Positions 17,795 through 30,851 of a DNA stretch of 64,000 nt are shown here, one piece after another (the stretch's first letter is position 1; the number at the start of each line of letters is the position of its first letter). Source of the DNA: Rhodoferax sp. (lineage in GTDB: Bacteria; Pseudomonadota; Gammaproteobacteria; Burkholderiales; Burkholderiaceae_C); assembly GCA_031291295.1 (NCBI GenBank), contig JARLJI010000136.1, forward strand, positions 1-64,000, given 5' to 3'. Below the pieces are notes generated by a model. It did not search any database and had not been told where the DNA came from. It saw only the letters and a list, made by a program, of their open reading frames with translations. The position numbers and the translations under genes are program-made.

Positions 17795-19345
17795 TCAAAC
17801 GAACAGACTCTTGTGCTGCTCGCGCAGCGCTGCCTTTTGCACTTTGCCCATGGTGTTGCGCGGCAATTCGCTCGCCACGAAGCAGCGCTTGGGAATCTTG
17901 AAGTTCGCCAGGCTCGCCTTGAGTTGCGCCATGATCCGGTCCGCCTGCAGCGCCTGCCCCGGCTTCGGGACCACAATGGCCACCCCCACCTCGCCGAAGT
18001 CGGGGTGCGGCACACCGACCACGGCGCTCTCCGCCACGCCGGACATGTCGTTGATGTAGCTCTCGATCTCGGCCGGGTAGACGTTGTAGCCGCCGCTGAT
18101 GATCAGGTCCTTGGCCCGGCCCACGATGGTCACGTAACCCTGCGCGTCAATCTTGCCGACGTCGCCGGTCTTGAAGAAGCCGTCGGCGGTGAATTCTTCG
18201 CGCGTCTTCTCCGGCATGCGCCAGTAGCCCTTGAACACGTTCGGGCCCTTGACCTGGATGCCGCCGATCTCGCCAGTAGGCACGGGCTGGCCCGCGTCGT
18301 CCTGCACGCGCAGCGCGACGCCCGGCAGCGGAAAACCCACGGTGCCGCCACGGCGCTCGCCCTGCTTGGGGTCGTACGGGTTGGAGGTCAGCATCACGGT
18401 CTCGCTCATGCCGTAGCGCTCCAGAATGGTGTGGCCGGTTCTGGCGCGCCATTCATTGAAGGTCTCGATCAGCAGCGGCGCAGAACCCGAGATGAAAAGC
18501 CGCATCCGGCGCACGGTCGCCTCGTTTAGCGCGGGCTCCGCGAGCATGCGCACGTACAGCGTCGGCACGCCCATGAACACCGTGGCCTCCGGCAGCCGGG
18601 CGACCACCTGCCGCGGGTCGAACTTGCCGAACCAGATCATCTTGCTGCCGCTCAGCAGCGCACCATGAATCGCGACGAACAGGCCGTGCACATGGAAGAT
18701 CGGCAGTGCGTGAATCAGCACGTCATCGGGCGTCCAGCCCCAGTAGTCTTTCAAAACCAGGGCATTGCTGAGCATGTTGCCGTGCGTGAGCATGGCGCCC
18801 TTGCTGCGGCCCGTGGTGCCGCTGGTGTAGATGATGACTGCCAGATCGTCGGCCGACTTGTGCGCCGCCGCGTGCTGGTCGCTGAAGTGGGCAGCGCGTT
18901 CGAGCAAGGAGCCGCTGCGGTCTTCGTTCAGCGTAAAGACATGCCCGGTGCCGGCCTTGAACGCGATCTTGCTGACCCAGCCGAAGTTCTTGCCGCTGCA
19001 CACCACCACGGCGGGCTCGGCGTTGCTGATGAAGTAGTCGATCTCGGCGCTCTGGTAGGCCGTGTTGAGCGGCAGGTACACATAGCCCGCGCGCAGCGTG
19101 GCGAGGTACAGCACCATCGCCTCCACGGACTTTTCCACCTGCACGGCGATGCGCGAGCCCTCTGGCAAATCGAGCGATACGAGCAGGTTGGCGAGCATGG
19201 CCGTGGCGCGGTCCAGGTCGCGCCAGGAGTAATGCAGGCCGTTGTCGGTTTCGACCGCGATCGCGTCGAGATTGGACGGAAAGGCGGCGCGCAGGGCCGC
19301 AAACAGATTCTGGTTGTCCGCACTGTCCGAGGTAGGCTGGTTCAT
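17795..19345 (-). CDS. matB: Malonyl-CoA synthetase (malonate-CoA ligase)
   Basis: This 516-residue member of the ANL adenylating superfamily makes malonyl-CoA from malonate, CoA and ATP. The phosphate loop IIYTSGTTGRSKGAML, the ERYGMSET motif followed by SNPY and a GTVGFPLPGV segment match MatB. The C-terminal catalytic Lys is in NTMGKVQK. The start MNQPTSDSADN at 19345 is chosen; the frame continues upstream only into the crotonase gene. It forms a close unit with the crotonase and lgt. I see no malonyl-CoA decarboxylase or malonate transporter here. A related short- or methylmalonyl ligase activity remains possible. Confidence 0.83.
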   Translation of the reverse strand: MNQPTSDSADNQNLFAALRAAFPSNLDAIAVETDNGLHYSWRDLDRATAMLANLLVSLDLPEGSRIAVQVEKSVEAMVLYLATLRAGYVYLPLNTAYQSAEIDYFISNAEPAVVVCSGKNFGWVSKIAFKAGTGHVFTLNEDRSGSLLERAAHFSDQHAAAHKSADDLAVIIYTSGTTGRSKGAMLTHGNMLSNALVLKDYWGWTPDDVLIHALPIFHVHGLFVAIHGALLSGSKMIWFGKFDPRQVVARLPEATVFMGVPTLYVRMLAEPALNEATVRRMRLFISGSAPLLIETFNEWRARTGHTILERYGMSETVMLTSNPYDPKQGERRGGTVGFPLPGVALRVQDDAGQPVPTGEIGGIQVKGPNVFKGYWRMPEKTREEFTADGFFKTGDVGKIDAQGYVTIVGRAKDLIISGGYNVYPAEIESYINDMSGVAESAVVGVPHPDFGEVGVAIVVPKPGQALQADRIMAQLKASLANFKIPKRCFVASELPRNTMGKVQKAALREQHKSLFV

Positions 19346-19361
19346 GGTGTTCCGGGAATGG

Positions 19362-20162
19362 TTAAAACACGGGTTTGCGCTTTTGCAGGAAGGCGGCAAT
19401 GCCTTCGCGGTGTTCGGCGCTGTCGGCGTAGCGGTACGCGCCGCCGGCCTCATCTGCTACTGAAGTTGTAGCTATCAGTGCTTGTTCCATAAGGGCTGGG
19501 TCGCTATTCAATGCACGAAGCGTTTTCTTGTTCAGACGCGCGGCCTGCGGCGCCAGCGTGGCCACGTGGTGCGCGCTGGCCAGTGCCGCGTGGGCGGCCG
19601 CCCCGTCCGCGACCACCTGGTTCAGGAAGCCGCGCGCCTTCATCTCGGCCGCACCCAACACCGCCGCCTGCAGCAGCATTTCCCGGGCGCTCAAAGCCCC
19701 GGCTTCGCGCAGCACCAAGGCGGCCTCGCGCAGCGCCATGGGAAAACCCAGCCGGGCAATCGGGGCGCCAAAGCGGGCGGACTCGGCCGCGATGCGGATG
19801 TCGCAGCAACAGGCGATTTCAACGCCGGCGCCCATGCAGTGGCCCTCGATCTGCGCGACGATTGGCACGTCGCAATCGAGCACGGCCTGCAGGCCGCCCC
19901 AGACATCGCTTTCATGAAAGTCGCGCAGGCTCGCCTCGTTGAAGCGAAAGGCCGGATATTCGGCAATATCACCGCCCGCGCAAAAGTCGCCGCCGTGACC
20001 CCGAACCAGCACGCAGCGCACGTCGGTGCTGCGCTGAATGCTCTCGAAAGCAGAGCGCAGTGCACGCCACATGGCGCGCGACATGGCGTTCAGCTTGCCC
20101 GGATGGCGCAGCGTGACGCAGGCCACGTCGGCCTGCCGCCCGACTTCAACGATTCCACTCAT
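19362..20162 (-). CDS. Enoyl-CoA hydratase/isomerase (crotonase) family protein
   Basis: This 266-residue crotonase has the oxyanion-hole motifs HPGKLNAMS and DFCAGGDI. The first catalytic Glu of enoyl-CoA hydratase is kept ([11 protein letters not shown]), but the second, normally in F-G-x-P-E, is Ile (FGAPI). A canonical hydratase reaction is therefore doubtful; isomerase, decarboxylase or thioesterase activities exist in the superfamily. It overlaps the end of lgt by 17 bases and is followed by matB after 16 bases, so it may handle a malonyl- or methylmalonyl-type thioester. A dispersed repeat lies inside its 3' part. Confidence 0.8.
   Translation of the reverse strand: MSGIVEVGRQADVACVTLRHPGKLNAMSRAMWRALRSAFESIQRSTDVRCVLVRGHGGDFCAGGDIAEYPAFRFNEASLRDFHESDVWGGLQAVLDCDVPIVAQIEGHCMGAGVEIACCCDIRIAAESARFGAPIARLGFPMALREAALVLREAGALSAREMLLQAAVLGAAEMKARGFLNQVVADGAAAHAALASAHHVATLAPQAARLNKKTLRALNSDPALMEQALIATTSVADEAGGAYRYADSAEHREGIAAFLQKRKPVF
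19466..19509 (+). repeat. Dispersed repeat, copy 2, inside the crotonase gene
   Basis: TTGTAGC, a GTGCTT core, CATAAGGGCT and a final ATT follow one another as in the other copies. It lies on the strand opposite to the gene and is translated as residues around ALIATTSV in the crotonase. Confidence 0.5.
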
Positions 20163-20994
20163 GTTGTCGTCTTGCGGACGCGGTCCGCACCGGCTGCCGG
20201 CTCGCCCACCACCACAGGCCCACACCGCCCACAATCATCGGCACGCACAGCCACTGCCCCATGCTCATGCCCAGCGACAGCAGGCCGAGAAAATCGTCGG
20301 GCTCGCGGAAAAACTCCGCGATAAAGCGGAACACGCCATAGCCCACCAGAAAGGCTGCGGCCACCTGGCCCTGCCGGCGCTCCCGGCGCGCATACAGCCA
20401 CAGGAGCACGAACAGCAGCAGGCCTTCCATGAGGAACTGGTAGATCTGCGAGGGGTGGCGCGGCAGCATGGAGCCGCTTTCCGGAAACACCATGCCCCAG
20501 GGCAGGTCAGGGCTGCAAAAGCGTCCCCACAGTTCGCCATTGATGAAATTGCCGACCCGCCCCGCCGCCAAGCCGGTCGGCACGCACGGCGCGACAAAGT
20601 CGGCCACCTGCAGCCAGGGCCTGCCGCGCGAGTGGGCAAACCAGAGCATCGAGCCGATCACGCCCAGCATACCGCCATGAAAACTCATGCCGCCCTGCCA
20701 GACGGCAAAGACTTCCAGCGGGTGCGAAAAATAGTAGCCCGGCTTGTAAAACAGGCAGTACCCGAGCCGCCCGCCGATCACCACGCCCATCACACCGAGG
20801 AACAAAATGTCTTCGACGTCCTTGCGCGTCCAGGCCCCCGGCCCCTGGATGGAGGCAAACGGCTCGTGCTTGAGCCGGCGTATGCCGAGGAACATGAACA
20901 ATCCAAACGCGGCCAGATAGGTCAGGCCGTACCAGTGAATCGCCAAGGGCCCGAGTTGCAGGGCGATGGGATTGATATGGGGGTACATCAGCAT
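20146..20994 (-). CDS. lgt: Prolipoprotein diacylglyceryl transferase
   Basis: Lgt moves a diacylglyceryl group from phosphatidylglycerol to the lipobox cysteine of prolipoproteins in the inner membrane. The protein (282 residues) has about seven hydrophobic segments, the HWYGL motif near the start, [11 protein letters not shown] in the middle, and the signature [16 protein letters not shown]. The start [15 protein letters not shown] at 20994 aligns with the usual Lgt N-terminus; ATG codons at 21003 and 20988 are alternatives and no strong ribosome site decides. It leads the unit lgt-crotonase-matB. Confidence 0.93.
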   Translation of the reverse strand: MLMYPHINPIALQLGPLAIHWYGLTYLAAFGLFMFLGIRRLKHEPFASIQGPGAWTRKDVEDILFLGVMGVVIGGRLGYCLFYKPGYYFSHPLEVFAVWQGGMSFHGGMLGVIGSMLWFAHSRGRPWLQVADFVAPCVPTGLAAGRVGNFINGELWGRFCSPDLPWGMVFPESGSMLPRHPSQIYQFLMEGLLLFVLLWLYARRERRQGQVAAAFLVGYGVFRFIAEFFREPDDFLGLLSLGMSMGQWLCVPMIVGGVGLWWWASRQPVRTASARRQHEWNR

Positions 20995-21011
20995 GGCGGC
21001 CATGTTAGCGT

Positions 21012-21042
21012 GAAAAGAAAACGGCCCGCCTAAGCGGGCCGT
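21012..21042 (-). terminator. Intrinsic terminator of the PEP-CTERM gene
   Basis: ACGGCCCGC and GCGGGCCGT form a 9-bp GC-rich stem around CTAA. On the minus strand the hairpin is followed by TTTTCTTTTC (21020-21012). It ends the PEP-CTERM transcript just before the lgt start. Confidence 0.8.
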
Positions 21043-21070
21043 CAAGGAACCATCAGGAATCTTTACAGAA

Positions 21071-21889
21071 TCAGCGCATCCAGCTATGCCGGCGTGCGAC
21101 AGCAAGACCGAGCAGTGCCAGACCGACCAGGGCGATGGTCCCGGGCTCGGGAACGGACAGCGGCTGGGTCGAGATCGTAAAACCGAAGGCCAATGTGGTG
21201 TCCTGGCCTTCCGGCGTGGTGAAGCCGAAACAACCCGTCGCTGGCGCCGCTGAATTCACGGCGTGCACCGCAGCACAGGCAGAGTTCGACAAGACGCTCA
21301 GCACCCCACCTGAAGTCGGGAAAGCATTGATAAAGTACTGCTGACCGAGGTAGTTGAAAGACTGATTCAAAAACCCCCCCAGCAACACGAAAATGTCGTT
21401 ACAAGGGTTGCCGGGCGGGCTGGCCGCGGCACAGGGCGTCGAGTTCGGCGTTTCCAGGAATGCGATGTCGAAAGAGAGGGCTGGCAATAACCCCGGGCCG
21501 CTGCTCGGAGGATTCACAGCCGTCAGGGTCAGCGTGTCGTGGATTGTGGCGCCGGTCAGGGAGGTGCCGGTAATAGGGACATTGTGATGAGTTAGTGAGC
21601 CGCCAGAGGCTATGTCCGACGCCGGCGGTGTTCCGCCGCCTACATATGTAGTCACGGATTCCCCTGCGGACGGGTTAGTGATCGTCAGCGAACTCTGACC
21701 ACTCCCGTCAGGGGTGCCCCAGCTCAAGACGGTGCCGCCACCCGAGACAGTTACGCCAGAACTGGGCGTGACGTTGGTCCAGGTGGCGCTTACGGTGGCA
21801 TCCCATTGCGTCACGATGGTTGCGTGACTCGAGAGGGTCAAGCCCATCAGGGCGCAGGCTCCAAGCAAAACTCTAAGCGCTCTTTTCAT
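21071..21889 (-). CDS. THxN-type PEP-CTERM sorting-domain protein
   Basis: This 272-residue secreted protein has a signal peptide ([23 protein letters not shown]), a low-complexity beta-rich body, and a C-terminal PEP-CTERM tripartite signal: VPEPG, a hydrophobic helix, then a basic tail (ARRHSWMR). The body contains T-H-H-N at 100-103, the signature of the THxN group of PEP-CTERM proteins. Such proteins are processed by exosortase and are linked to exopolysaccharide and floc formation. No exosortase gene is in the window. The start at 21889 is fixed by the sigma-54 promoter at 21936-21951; an in-frame codon at 21988 would lie upstream of it. Confidence 0.87.
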   Translation of the reverse strand: MKRALRVLLGACALMGLTLSSHATIVTQWDATVSATWTNVTPSSGVTVSGGGTVLSWGTPDGSGQSSLTITNPSAGESVTTYVGGGTPPASDIASGGSLTHHNVPITGTSLTGATIHDTLTLTAVNPPSSGPGLLPALSFDIAFLETPNSTPCAAASPPGNPCNDIFVLLGGFLNQSFNYLGQQYFINAFPTSGGVLSVLSNSACAAVHAVNSAAPATGCFGFTTPEGQDTTLAFGFTISTQPLSVPEPGTIALVGLALLGLAVARRHSWMR

Positions 21890-21935
21890 GATATTCCCCA
21901 AATATGTTGATAAATCAGCAACTACATCCATGAAT

Positions 21936-21951
21936 AGCGAATTTCGTGCCA
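21936..21951 (-). promoter_or_regulatory. Sigma-54 (-24/-12) promoter of the PEP-CTERM gene
   Basis: Minus strand TGGCACG-AAAT-TCGCT matches TGGCACG-N4-TTGCW with one mismatch. The invariant GG and GC are exactly 10 bases apart. The start codon is about 47 bases downstream. PEP-CTERM genes are known to be controlled by RpoN with PrsK/PrsR. The rest of the 304-base gap between this gene and ilvD shows no other clear feature. Confidence 0.75.
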
Positions 21952-22193
21952 GCGATACCCGTTTCAGAAAATAGGTCTTTCGTATCAAGCACTTAACCGT
22001 TACCGATCATTACAAAACTAACAGGCGGCTTCGTTCAACTGTCAATTTTTCCGACACCGGTATCGGAATCGAAAGCGGTATCTAAAGCGGAGATAGCGTG
22101 AATAGGCAAGTTAGCAGCGCCTAGAATGGAAACTTGCCATGGCCCGCCAAGGCCGCCATCGCAACTCCCGCAACACAACCCATTGCCTACGCC

Positions 22194-23876
22194 ATGACCA
22201 TTTTGAACCCCCGCAGCAAGAACATCACCGAGGGCAAGTCGCGCGCGCCCAACCGCTCCATGTACTACGCCATGGGCTACGAAGAAGGCGACTTCAAGAA
22301 ACCGATGGTCGGCGTGGCCAATGGCCACAGCACCATCACCCCGTGCAACTCGGGCCTGCAAAAGCTGGCCGATGCCGCGATCGCCGGCATTGAGGAGGCC
22401 GGCGGCAACGCGCAGGTATTCGGCACACCCACCATCTCCGACGGCATGGCCATGGGCACCGAGGGCATGAAGTACTCGCTGGTGAGCCGCGAGGTCATTG
22501 CCGACTGCGTCGAGACCTGCGTGCAGGGTCAGTGGATGGACGGCGTGGTCGTGATCGGCGGCTGCGACAAGAACATGCCGGGCGGCCTGATGGGCATGCT
22601 GCGCGCCAACGTGCCGGCCATCTATGTGTACGGCGGCACGATTTTGCCCGGCCACTACAAGGGCAAAGACCTCAACATCGTGAGTGTGTTCGAGGCCGTG
22701 GGCGAAAACGCTGCCGGCCGCATGACGGACGAAGACCTGCTGCAGATCGAGCGCCGCGCCATCCCCGGTACCGGCTCGTGCGGCGGCATGTACACCGCCA
22801 ACACCATGTCGTCGGCCTTCGAGGCGCTGGGCATCTCGCTGCCCTACTCGTCCACCATGGCGAATCCACACGACGAGAAGATGAACTCGGCCAAGGAGTC
22901 GGCCAAGGTGCTGATCGAGGCGATCAAGCGGGACCTCAAGCCGCGCGACATCGTGACGCGCAAGTCGATCGAGAACGCCGTGGCGGTGATCATGGCCACC
23001 GGCGGCTCGACCAACGCGGTGCTGCACTTCCTGGCCATCGCGCATGCGGCGGGCGTGGAGTGGACCATCGACGATTTCGAGCGGGTGCGCCAGAAAACCC
23101 CGGTGCTGTGCGACCTCAAGCCCAGCGGCCAATACCTGGCCGTGGACCTGCACCGCGCTGGCGGCATCCCCCAGGTCATGAAGATGCTGCTGGCGGCCGG
23201 CCTGCTGCATGGCGATTGCATCACCATCACCGGCCAGACCATTGCCGAAGTGCTGACAGACGTGCCCGACGCCCCGCGCGCGGACCAGGACGTGATCCGC
23301 CCGATCGGCAACCCGATGTACAAGCAGGGCCACCTGGCCATCCTCAAGGGCAACTTGAGCCCGGAAGGCTGCGTGGCGAAGATCACCGGCCTGAAGAACC
23401 CCGTGATGACCGGCCCGGCGCGCGTGTTTGATGACGAGCAGACGGCGCTGGCCGCTATCCTGGCCGGCAAGATCGTGGCCGGCGACGTGATGGTGCTGCG
23501 CTACCTGGGCCCCAAGGGTGGCCCGGGCATGCCCGAAATGCTGGCACCCACCGGCGCGTTGATTGGCGCCGGCCTGGGCGAGAGCGTGGGCCTGATCACT
23601 GATGGCCGCTTCTCGGGCGGCACCTGGGGCATGGTGGTTGGCCACGTCGCGCCTGAAGCGGCGGTGGGGGGCACCATCGCGTTCATCCATGAGGGCGACT
23701 CGATCACCATCGATTCGCGCCAGCTCAAGCTGGAGCTCAATGTGAGCGAGGCCGAAATCGCCAGGCGCCGCGCGGCTTGGACGGCGCCAGCGCCGCGCTA
23801 TACCCGCGGCGTGCAGGCCAAGTTTGCCTTCAACGCCTCCACCGCGAGCAAGGGCGCGGTGCTCGACAACTTCTGA
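22194..23876 (+). CDS. ilvD: Dihydroxy-acid dehydratase
   Basis: IlvD converts 2,3-dihydroxyisovalerate and its homologue to the 2-oxo acids for valine, leucine and isoleucine synthesis. The protein (560 residues) has Cys51 (PCNSG), Cys124 (GGCDKN) and Cys196 (GSCGGM), the ligand set of the 2Fe-2S type enzyme. The start [14 protein letters not shown] at 22194 matches the family; an in-frame ATG at 22134 would add a 20-residue tail of low credibility. Neither has a clear Shine-Dalgarno. It is not clustered with other ilv genes here. Confidence 0.95.
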   Translation: MTILNPRSKNITEGKSRAPNRSMYYAMGYEEGDFKKPMVGVANGHSTITPCNSGLQKLADAAIAGIEEAGGNAQVFGTPTISDGMAMGTEGMKYSLVSREVIADCVETCVQGQWMDGVVVIGGCDKNMPGGLMGMLRANVPAIYVYGGTILPGHYKGKDLNIVSVFEAVGENAAGRMTDEDLLQIERRAIPGTGSCGGMYTANTMSSAFEALGISLPYSSTMANPHDEKMNSAKESAKVLIEAIKRDLKPRDIVTRKSIENAVAVIMATGGSTNAVLHFLAIAHAAGVEWTIDDFERVRQKTPVLCDLKPSGQYLAVDLHRAGGIPQVMKMLLAAGLLHGDCITITGQTIAEVLTDVPDAPRADQDVIRPIGNPMYKQGHLAILKGNLSPEGCVAKITGLKNPVMTGPARVFDDEQTALAAILAGKIVAGDVMVLRYLGPKGGPGMPEMLAPTGALIGAGLGESVGLITDGRFSGGTWGMVVGHVAPEAAVGGTIAFIHEGDSITIDSRQLKLELNVSEAEIARRRAAWTAPAPRYTRGVQAKFAFNASTASKGAVLDNF

Positions 23877-23906
23877 CGGCCGCGCGGTTGATTGCGGAAA
23901 AGCCGC

Positions 23907-24161
23907 TCAGCGGCGCTTGCCGGCGTTTTTCTTGATGCCGATGCCGAGCGCCACGCGGTTTTTCTCGATCCGGTCGGCCTTGCGCTTGTCCATTTTCTCG
24001 ACCGCTTTTTTCTTGCTGTAGCCGGACAGGTCCGCCCATGTCCACCACACGACGGCCAGGGTGAATGGCGCGAGAACCAGCCACCAGCTCCAGCCGGTCA
24101 CGGGCCCGATCTCCAGGTACTTCATGAGCAGCAAGATAATCCCGATTCCCAGCAAATACAT
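23907..24161 (-). CDS. Small Trp-rich membrane protein
   Basis: This 84-residue protein has two hydrophobic segments (about 2-14 and 23-42) with a run of tryptophans ([22 protein letters not shown]) and a Lys/Arg-rich tail. It resembles a small tryptophan-rich protein family (TIGR04438-like) found in betaproteobacteria, of unknown function. The start MYLLGIGII at 24161 has GGAGG upstream at good spacing; an in-frame ATG 30 bases earlier is less likely. It is divergent from the cytochrome c gene. Confidence 0.75.
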   Translation of the reverse strand: MYLLGIGIILLLMKYLEIGPVTGWSWWLVLAPFTLAVVWWTWADLSGYSKKKAVEKMDKRKADRIEKNRVALGIGIKKNAGKRR

Positions 24162-24264
24162 CACGGCCTCCAGGGGTTCAAACCATGCCAACTGCAGGTC
24201 GGCGCGTCAACGACCATCGCTACAATGGCGTTCAAGGAATGTACCGCAACCTCTAAGGCCATCC

Positions 24265-24570
24265 ATGAAACAAATTTTGCTCGCGCTATTGACCACGGTC
24301 ACCGTCGCCACCCCGGCGCTGGCGGACCTGGCGCTGGCCACTTCCAAGAACTGCATGGCCTGCCACGCGATCGACAAGAAGCTGGTCGGCCCCGCGTACA
24401 AGGATGTCGCCGCCAAATACGCCGGCCAGAAGGATGCCGTGGACAAGCTGTCCGTCAAGATCATGAAGGGCGGCTCCGGCGTGTGGGGGCCCGTTCCCAT
24501 GCCCGCGAATACCCAGGTCAACGAGGCCGAGGCCAAGCAACTGGCGGCCTGGGTGCTGTCGCTGAAGTAG
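24265..24570 (+). CDS. Class I c-type cytochrome (c551/c552-like)
   Basis: This 101-residue periplasmic electron carrier has a signal peptide cleaved near Ala20, the heme-binding motif C30-M-A-C33-H34, and the distal ligand Met79 in PVPMPAN. The small size and motif layout fit cytochrome c551/c552, which feeds electrons to terminal oxidases or denitrification enzymes. The ATG at 24265 gives a proper signal peptide; earlier in-frame codons do not. It stands alone and ends at a strong terminator. Confidence 0.9.
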   Translation: MKQILLALLTTVTVATPALADLALATSKNCMACHAIDKKLVGPAYKDVAAKYAGQKDAVDKLSVKIMKGGSGVWGPVPMPANTQVNEAEAKQLAAWVLSLK

Positions 24571-24592
24571 GCTGCAGCGGCCGGCCCAACAA

Positions 24593-24623
24593 AAAGCCCG
24601 CTGAGCGCTCAGCGAGCTTTTTT
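24593..24623. terminator. Bidirectional terminator between cytochrome c and acs
   Basis: A perfect 16-base palindrome CGCTGAGCGCTCAGCG (24599-24614) is extended by partly matching arms, with a T-run after it on the plus strand (24618-24623) and an A-run before it. It ends the cytochrome gene and may serve acs from the other side. Confidence 0.85.
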
Positions 24624-24630
24624 AATGGTC

Positions 24631-24675
24631 ATTTCGGCCGCAAGCCAACGGCTGGTAATGGCTTACAGCTATCGA
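24631..24675 (-). repeat. Dispersed repeat, copy 3
   Basis: On the minus strand: CGATAGC, a GTAAGCC segment, an imperfect GGCTTG block, CGGCC and AAAT. It lies just downstream of the acs stop codon. Confidence 0.45.
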
Positions 24676-24686
24676 AAATATAGCGA

Positions 24687-26684
<1,998 letters not shown>

Positions 26685-26859
26685 GGATTTGTCTCCTTGG
26701 AGGTTATGAAGTATTGCGCGGTAATGTCGGCGTTGCCTCTTACAAGCGACTGACTGGCTTGAATCTTACAAGTTCAGGCCAAGCCGTGAGCAGCAACGCT
26801 CCTGGGTCATTTTGCACATTCTGGGAAAACCCGTCTCGCGGCATTGGGGCTGGGCCTGC

Positions 26860-28251
<1,392 letters not shown>

Positions 28252-28340
28252 GGGGCGGTGCCTTTCTTGGGGATCGCTGCGACCTGTCAAAATAGCGGAT
28301 GCCGGGTCCGGTGGCAAGTGACCATGGCAGACTTGGCCGA

Positions 28341-28370
28341 ACCCCCGCACACACCCGCACACACCCGCAT
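28341..28370 (+). repeat. 10-bp tandem repeat, three units
   Basis: Three near-identical 10-base units (ACMCCCGCAY; the last ends in T) lie 20 bases before the class I fumarase start. They are probably part of its leader. Confidence 0.6.
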
Positions 28371-28389
28371 TTTCACCCTCCAAAGCACC

Positions 28390-29943
28390 ATGATGACGAA
28401 TATCAAGCAAAGCGACCTGATCGAATCCATTGCCGGCGCCCTCCAGTACATCAGCTACTACCATCCCAGCGACTACATTGCCCACTTGGCGCGCGCCTAT
28501 GAGCGCGAGCAAAGCGCCGCCGCGAAAGACGCGATCGCGCAAATCCTGACGAATTCGCGCATGAGCGCCGAGGGCCATCGCCCGATCTGCCAGGACACCG
28601 GCATCGTCAACGTGTTCCTCAAGGTCGGCATGGACGTGCGTTTCGAGGGCTTTACCGGCAGCCTGGACGATGCCATCAACGAAGGGGTACGCCGCGGCTA
28701 CAACCACCCCGACAACACCTTGCGCGCCAGCATCGTGGGCGACCCGCAGTTTGACCGCAAGAACACCAGGGACAACACGCCCGCCGTGATCGTGACCGAG
28801 ATCGTGCCCGGCAACACGCTCGACGTGACCGTGGCGGCCAAGGGCGGCGGCTCCGAGAACAAGAGCAAGATGGTCATGCTGAATCCGGGCGACTCGGTGG
28901 TGGACTGGGTGCTCAAGACCGTGCCGACCATGGGCGCCGGCTGGTGCCCGCCGGGCATGCTGGGCATCGGCATCGGCGGCACGGCCGAAAAGGCGGTGCT
29001 GATGGCCAAGCAAAGCCTGATGGACGACATCGACATGTACGAGCTGCAAGCCAAATCCTCGTCCGGCCAGGCGCTGACCCAAACCGAGGAGCTGCGGCTG
29101 GAGCTGTACGACAAGGTCAACGCCCTGGGCATCGGCGCGCAGGGCCTGGGCGGCCTGACCACCGTGCTCGACGTCAAGATCAAGCTGTACCCCACGCACG
29201 CGGCGAGCAAGCCGGTCGCGATGATTCCCAACTGCGCCGCCACACGCCACGCGCACTTCGTGATGGATGGCAGCGGTCCGGTGTACCTGACGCCGCCCAG
29301 CCTGGATCTGTGGCCCGACGTGAACTGGGCGCCCGACTACAACAAGAGCAAAAAGGTCGACCTCAACACGCTGACCAAAGCCGAGGTGGCGGGCTGGAAG
29401 CCCGGCGAAACACTGCTGCTGAACGGCAAGATGCTGACCGGCCGCGACGCCGCCCACAAGCGCATCCAGGGCATGCTGGCCAAGGGCGAGGCGCTGCCGG
29501 TCGATTTCACCAACCGCGTGATCTATTACGTCGGCCCGGTCGACCCGGTGCGCGACGAAGCCGTCGGCCCCGCCGGCCCCACCACCGCCACGCGCATGGA
29601 CGAGTTCACCGAGATGATGCTCGCGCAGACCGGCCTGATTTCCATGATCGGCAAGGCCGAGCGCGGCCCGGTCGCGATCGAGGCGATCAAGAAGCACAAG
29701 AGCGCCTACCTGATGGCCGTCGGCGGCGCCGCCTACCTGGTGAGCAAGGCCATCAAGAGTGCGAAGGTCGTGGGTTTTGCCGACCTGGGCATGGAAGCGA
29801 TCTACGAGTTCGACGTGACCGACATGCCCGTCACCGTGGCGGTGGACGCCGGCGGCACCAGCGCCCACATCACCGGCCCGGCCGAATGGCAGAAGAAGAT
29901 TGCCAGCGGCGAATTCAAGCGCATTGCCGTCACCGCCGTTTGA
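28390..29943 (+). CDS. Fumarate hydratase class I (iron-sulfur)
   Basis: This 517-residue enzyme is the oxygen-sensitive 4Fe-4S fumarase of the FumA/FumB type, with N-terminal alpha and C-terminal beta domains in one chain. Recognisable parts are [13 protein letters not shown] and [16 protein letters not shown]; the cluster cysteines are in [16 protein letters not shown] and GAGWCPP. The start is one of two adjacent ATGs (28390/28393). The frame is open far upstream, but that stretch is antisense to fumC. It is followed by murI after 8 bases, so the two may be co-transcribed. Confidence 0.93.
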   Translation: MMTNIKQSDLIESIAGALQYISYYHPSDYIAHLARAYEREQSAAAKDAIAQILTNSRMSAEGHRPICQDTGIVNVFLKVGMDVRFEGFTGSLDDAINEGVRRGYNHPDNTLRASIVGDPQFDRKNTRDNTPAVIVTEIVPGNTLDVTVAAKGGGSENKSKMVMLNPGDSVVDWVLKTVPTMGAGWCPPGMLGIGIGGTAEKAVLMAKQSLMDDIDMYELQAKSSSGQALTQTEELRLELYDKVNALGIGAQGLGGLTTVLDVKIKLYPTHAASKPVAMIPNCAATRHAHFVMDGSGPVYLTPPSLDLWPDVNWAPDYNKSKKVDLNTLTKAEVAGWKPGETLLLNGKMLTGRDAAHKRIQGMLAKGEALPVDFTNRVIYYVGPVDPVRDEAVGPAGPTTATRMDEFTEMMLAQTGLISMIGKAERGPVAIEAIKKHKSAYLMAVGGAAYLVSKAIKSAKVVGFADLGMEAIYEFDVTDMPVTVAVDAGGTSAHITGPAEWQKKIASGEFKRIAVTAV

Positions 29944-29951
29944 ATTGAGCC

Positions 29952-30779
29952 ATGATCGGCGTCTTCGACAGCGGCATCGGCGGCCTGAGCATTCTGCAGG
30001 CCCTGCGCGCCGAGTTGCCGCTGCAAGACTTTGTCTACATCGCGGACAGCGGCCACGCGCCATATGGCGAACGCGATGACGCCCATGTGATCGCGCGCTC
30101 GCGCGCCCTCACCCAGCACCTGCGCACCGCGCACGACATCGAAGCGCTGGTCATCGCCTGCAACACCGCCACCGCGGCCGCCATTCACCTGCTGCGCGCC
30201 GAGCACCCCGACCTGCCCATCGTCGGCGTGGAACCCGCGCTCAAGCCGGCGCTCGCGCTGAGCCGGACCCGGCGCATCGGCGTGATGGCCACGCGCGGCA
30301 CGCTTTCGAGCGCGAAGTTCGGCGCGCTGCTGGGCGCGCTGGCCGGCCAGGCCGAGTTCATCTGCCAGCCCTGCGACGGTCTGGCGGACGCCATCGAGCA
30401 CAGCGTTGGAGCCAGCGATGAAGCCGAGGACGCTACGGACTTGATAGCGCACTGTGACCGCCACACAAGGGCTATGGGCCTATTTGGCGTGAAAGCTGGA
30501 GAAATCGACACGCTGGTGCTCGGTTGCACCCACTACCCGTTCGTACAGGCGCCACTGCGTGAGCTGCTCGGCCCGCAGGTCCGCTTCGTTGCCACGGGCG
30601 AGCCCGTCGCGCGCCAGACCCGGCGCTTGCTGCAGGCCGCGTGCAAGCTCGCACCGGGCCAGGCGACGGCGGGCACCGGCCGCATCCTGCTGCACACCAC
30701 GGGCCATCCCGCCGCTCTGGAAGCGGCCACCCGGCGCTGGCTGCAAGTGCAAGCCACGGCGGACTTGCTATTCGTTTGA
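29952..30779 (+). CDS. murI: Glutamate racemase
   Basis: MurI makes D-glutamate for peptidoglycan. The 275-residue protein has the start [13 protein letters not shown] and the two catalytic cysteines Cys70 (ACNTAT) and Cys192 (GCTHYPF). Between them, residues about 163-180 (within [18 protein letters not shown]) come from a dispersed repeat copy, and the stop codon TGA lies in a second copy. The insertion keeps the frame and replaces a loop that is variable in the family, so the enzyme is probably active. Confidence 0.93.
   Translation: MIGVFDSGIGGLSILQALRAELPLQDFVYIADSGHAPYGERDDAHVIARSRALTQHLRTAHDIEALVIACNTATAAAIHLLRAEHPDLPIVGVEPALKPALALSRTRRIGVMATRGTLSSAKFGALLGALAGQAEFICQPCDGLADAIEHSVGASDEAEDATDLIAHCDRHTRAMGLFGVKAGEIDTLVLGCTHYPFVQAPLRELLGPQVRFVATGEPVARQTRRLLQAACKLAPGQATAGTGRILLHTTGHPAALEAATRRWLQVQATADLLFV
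30440..30488 (+). repeat. Dispersed repeat, copy 4, translated inside murI
   Basis: TTGATAGCGC, a spacer ending in CACAAGGGCTA, then GGGCCTATTTGG. This is the best-formed copy. It is in frame in murI and codes for a segment that begins LIAHC. Confidence 0.6.
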
Positions 30780-30820
30780 TAGCATATTGCGCATACCCAT
30801 TATGGGCTGCAGTCACATTT
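30775..30820 (+). repeat. Dispersed repeat, copy 5, overlapping the murI stop
   Basis: TTTGATAGC, TTGCGCATACCCAT, TATGGGCTGCAGTC and ATTT follow one another with the same spacing as copy 4. The TGA within TTTGATAGC is the murI stop codon. Confidence 0.6.
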
Positions 30821-30851
30821 CACTTAAACCCACGGTGCGTGCCCTGCATCC

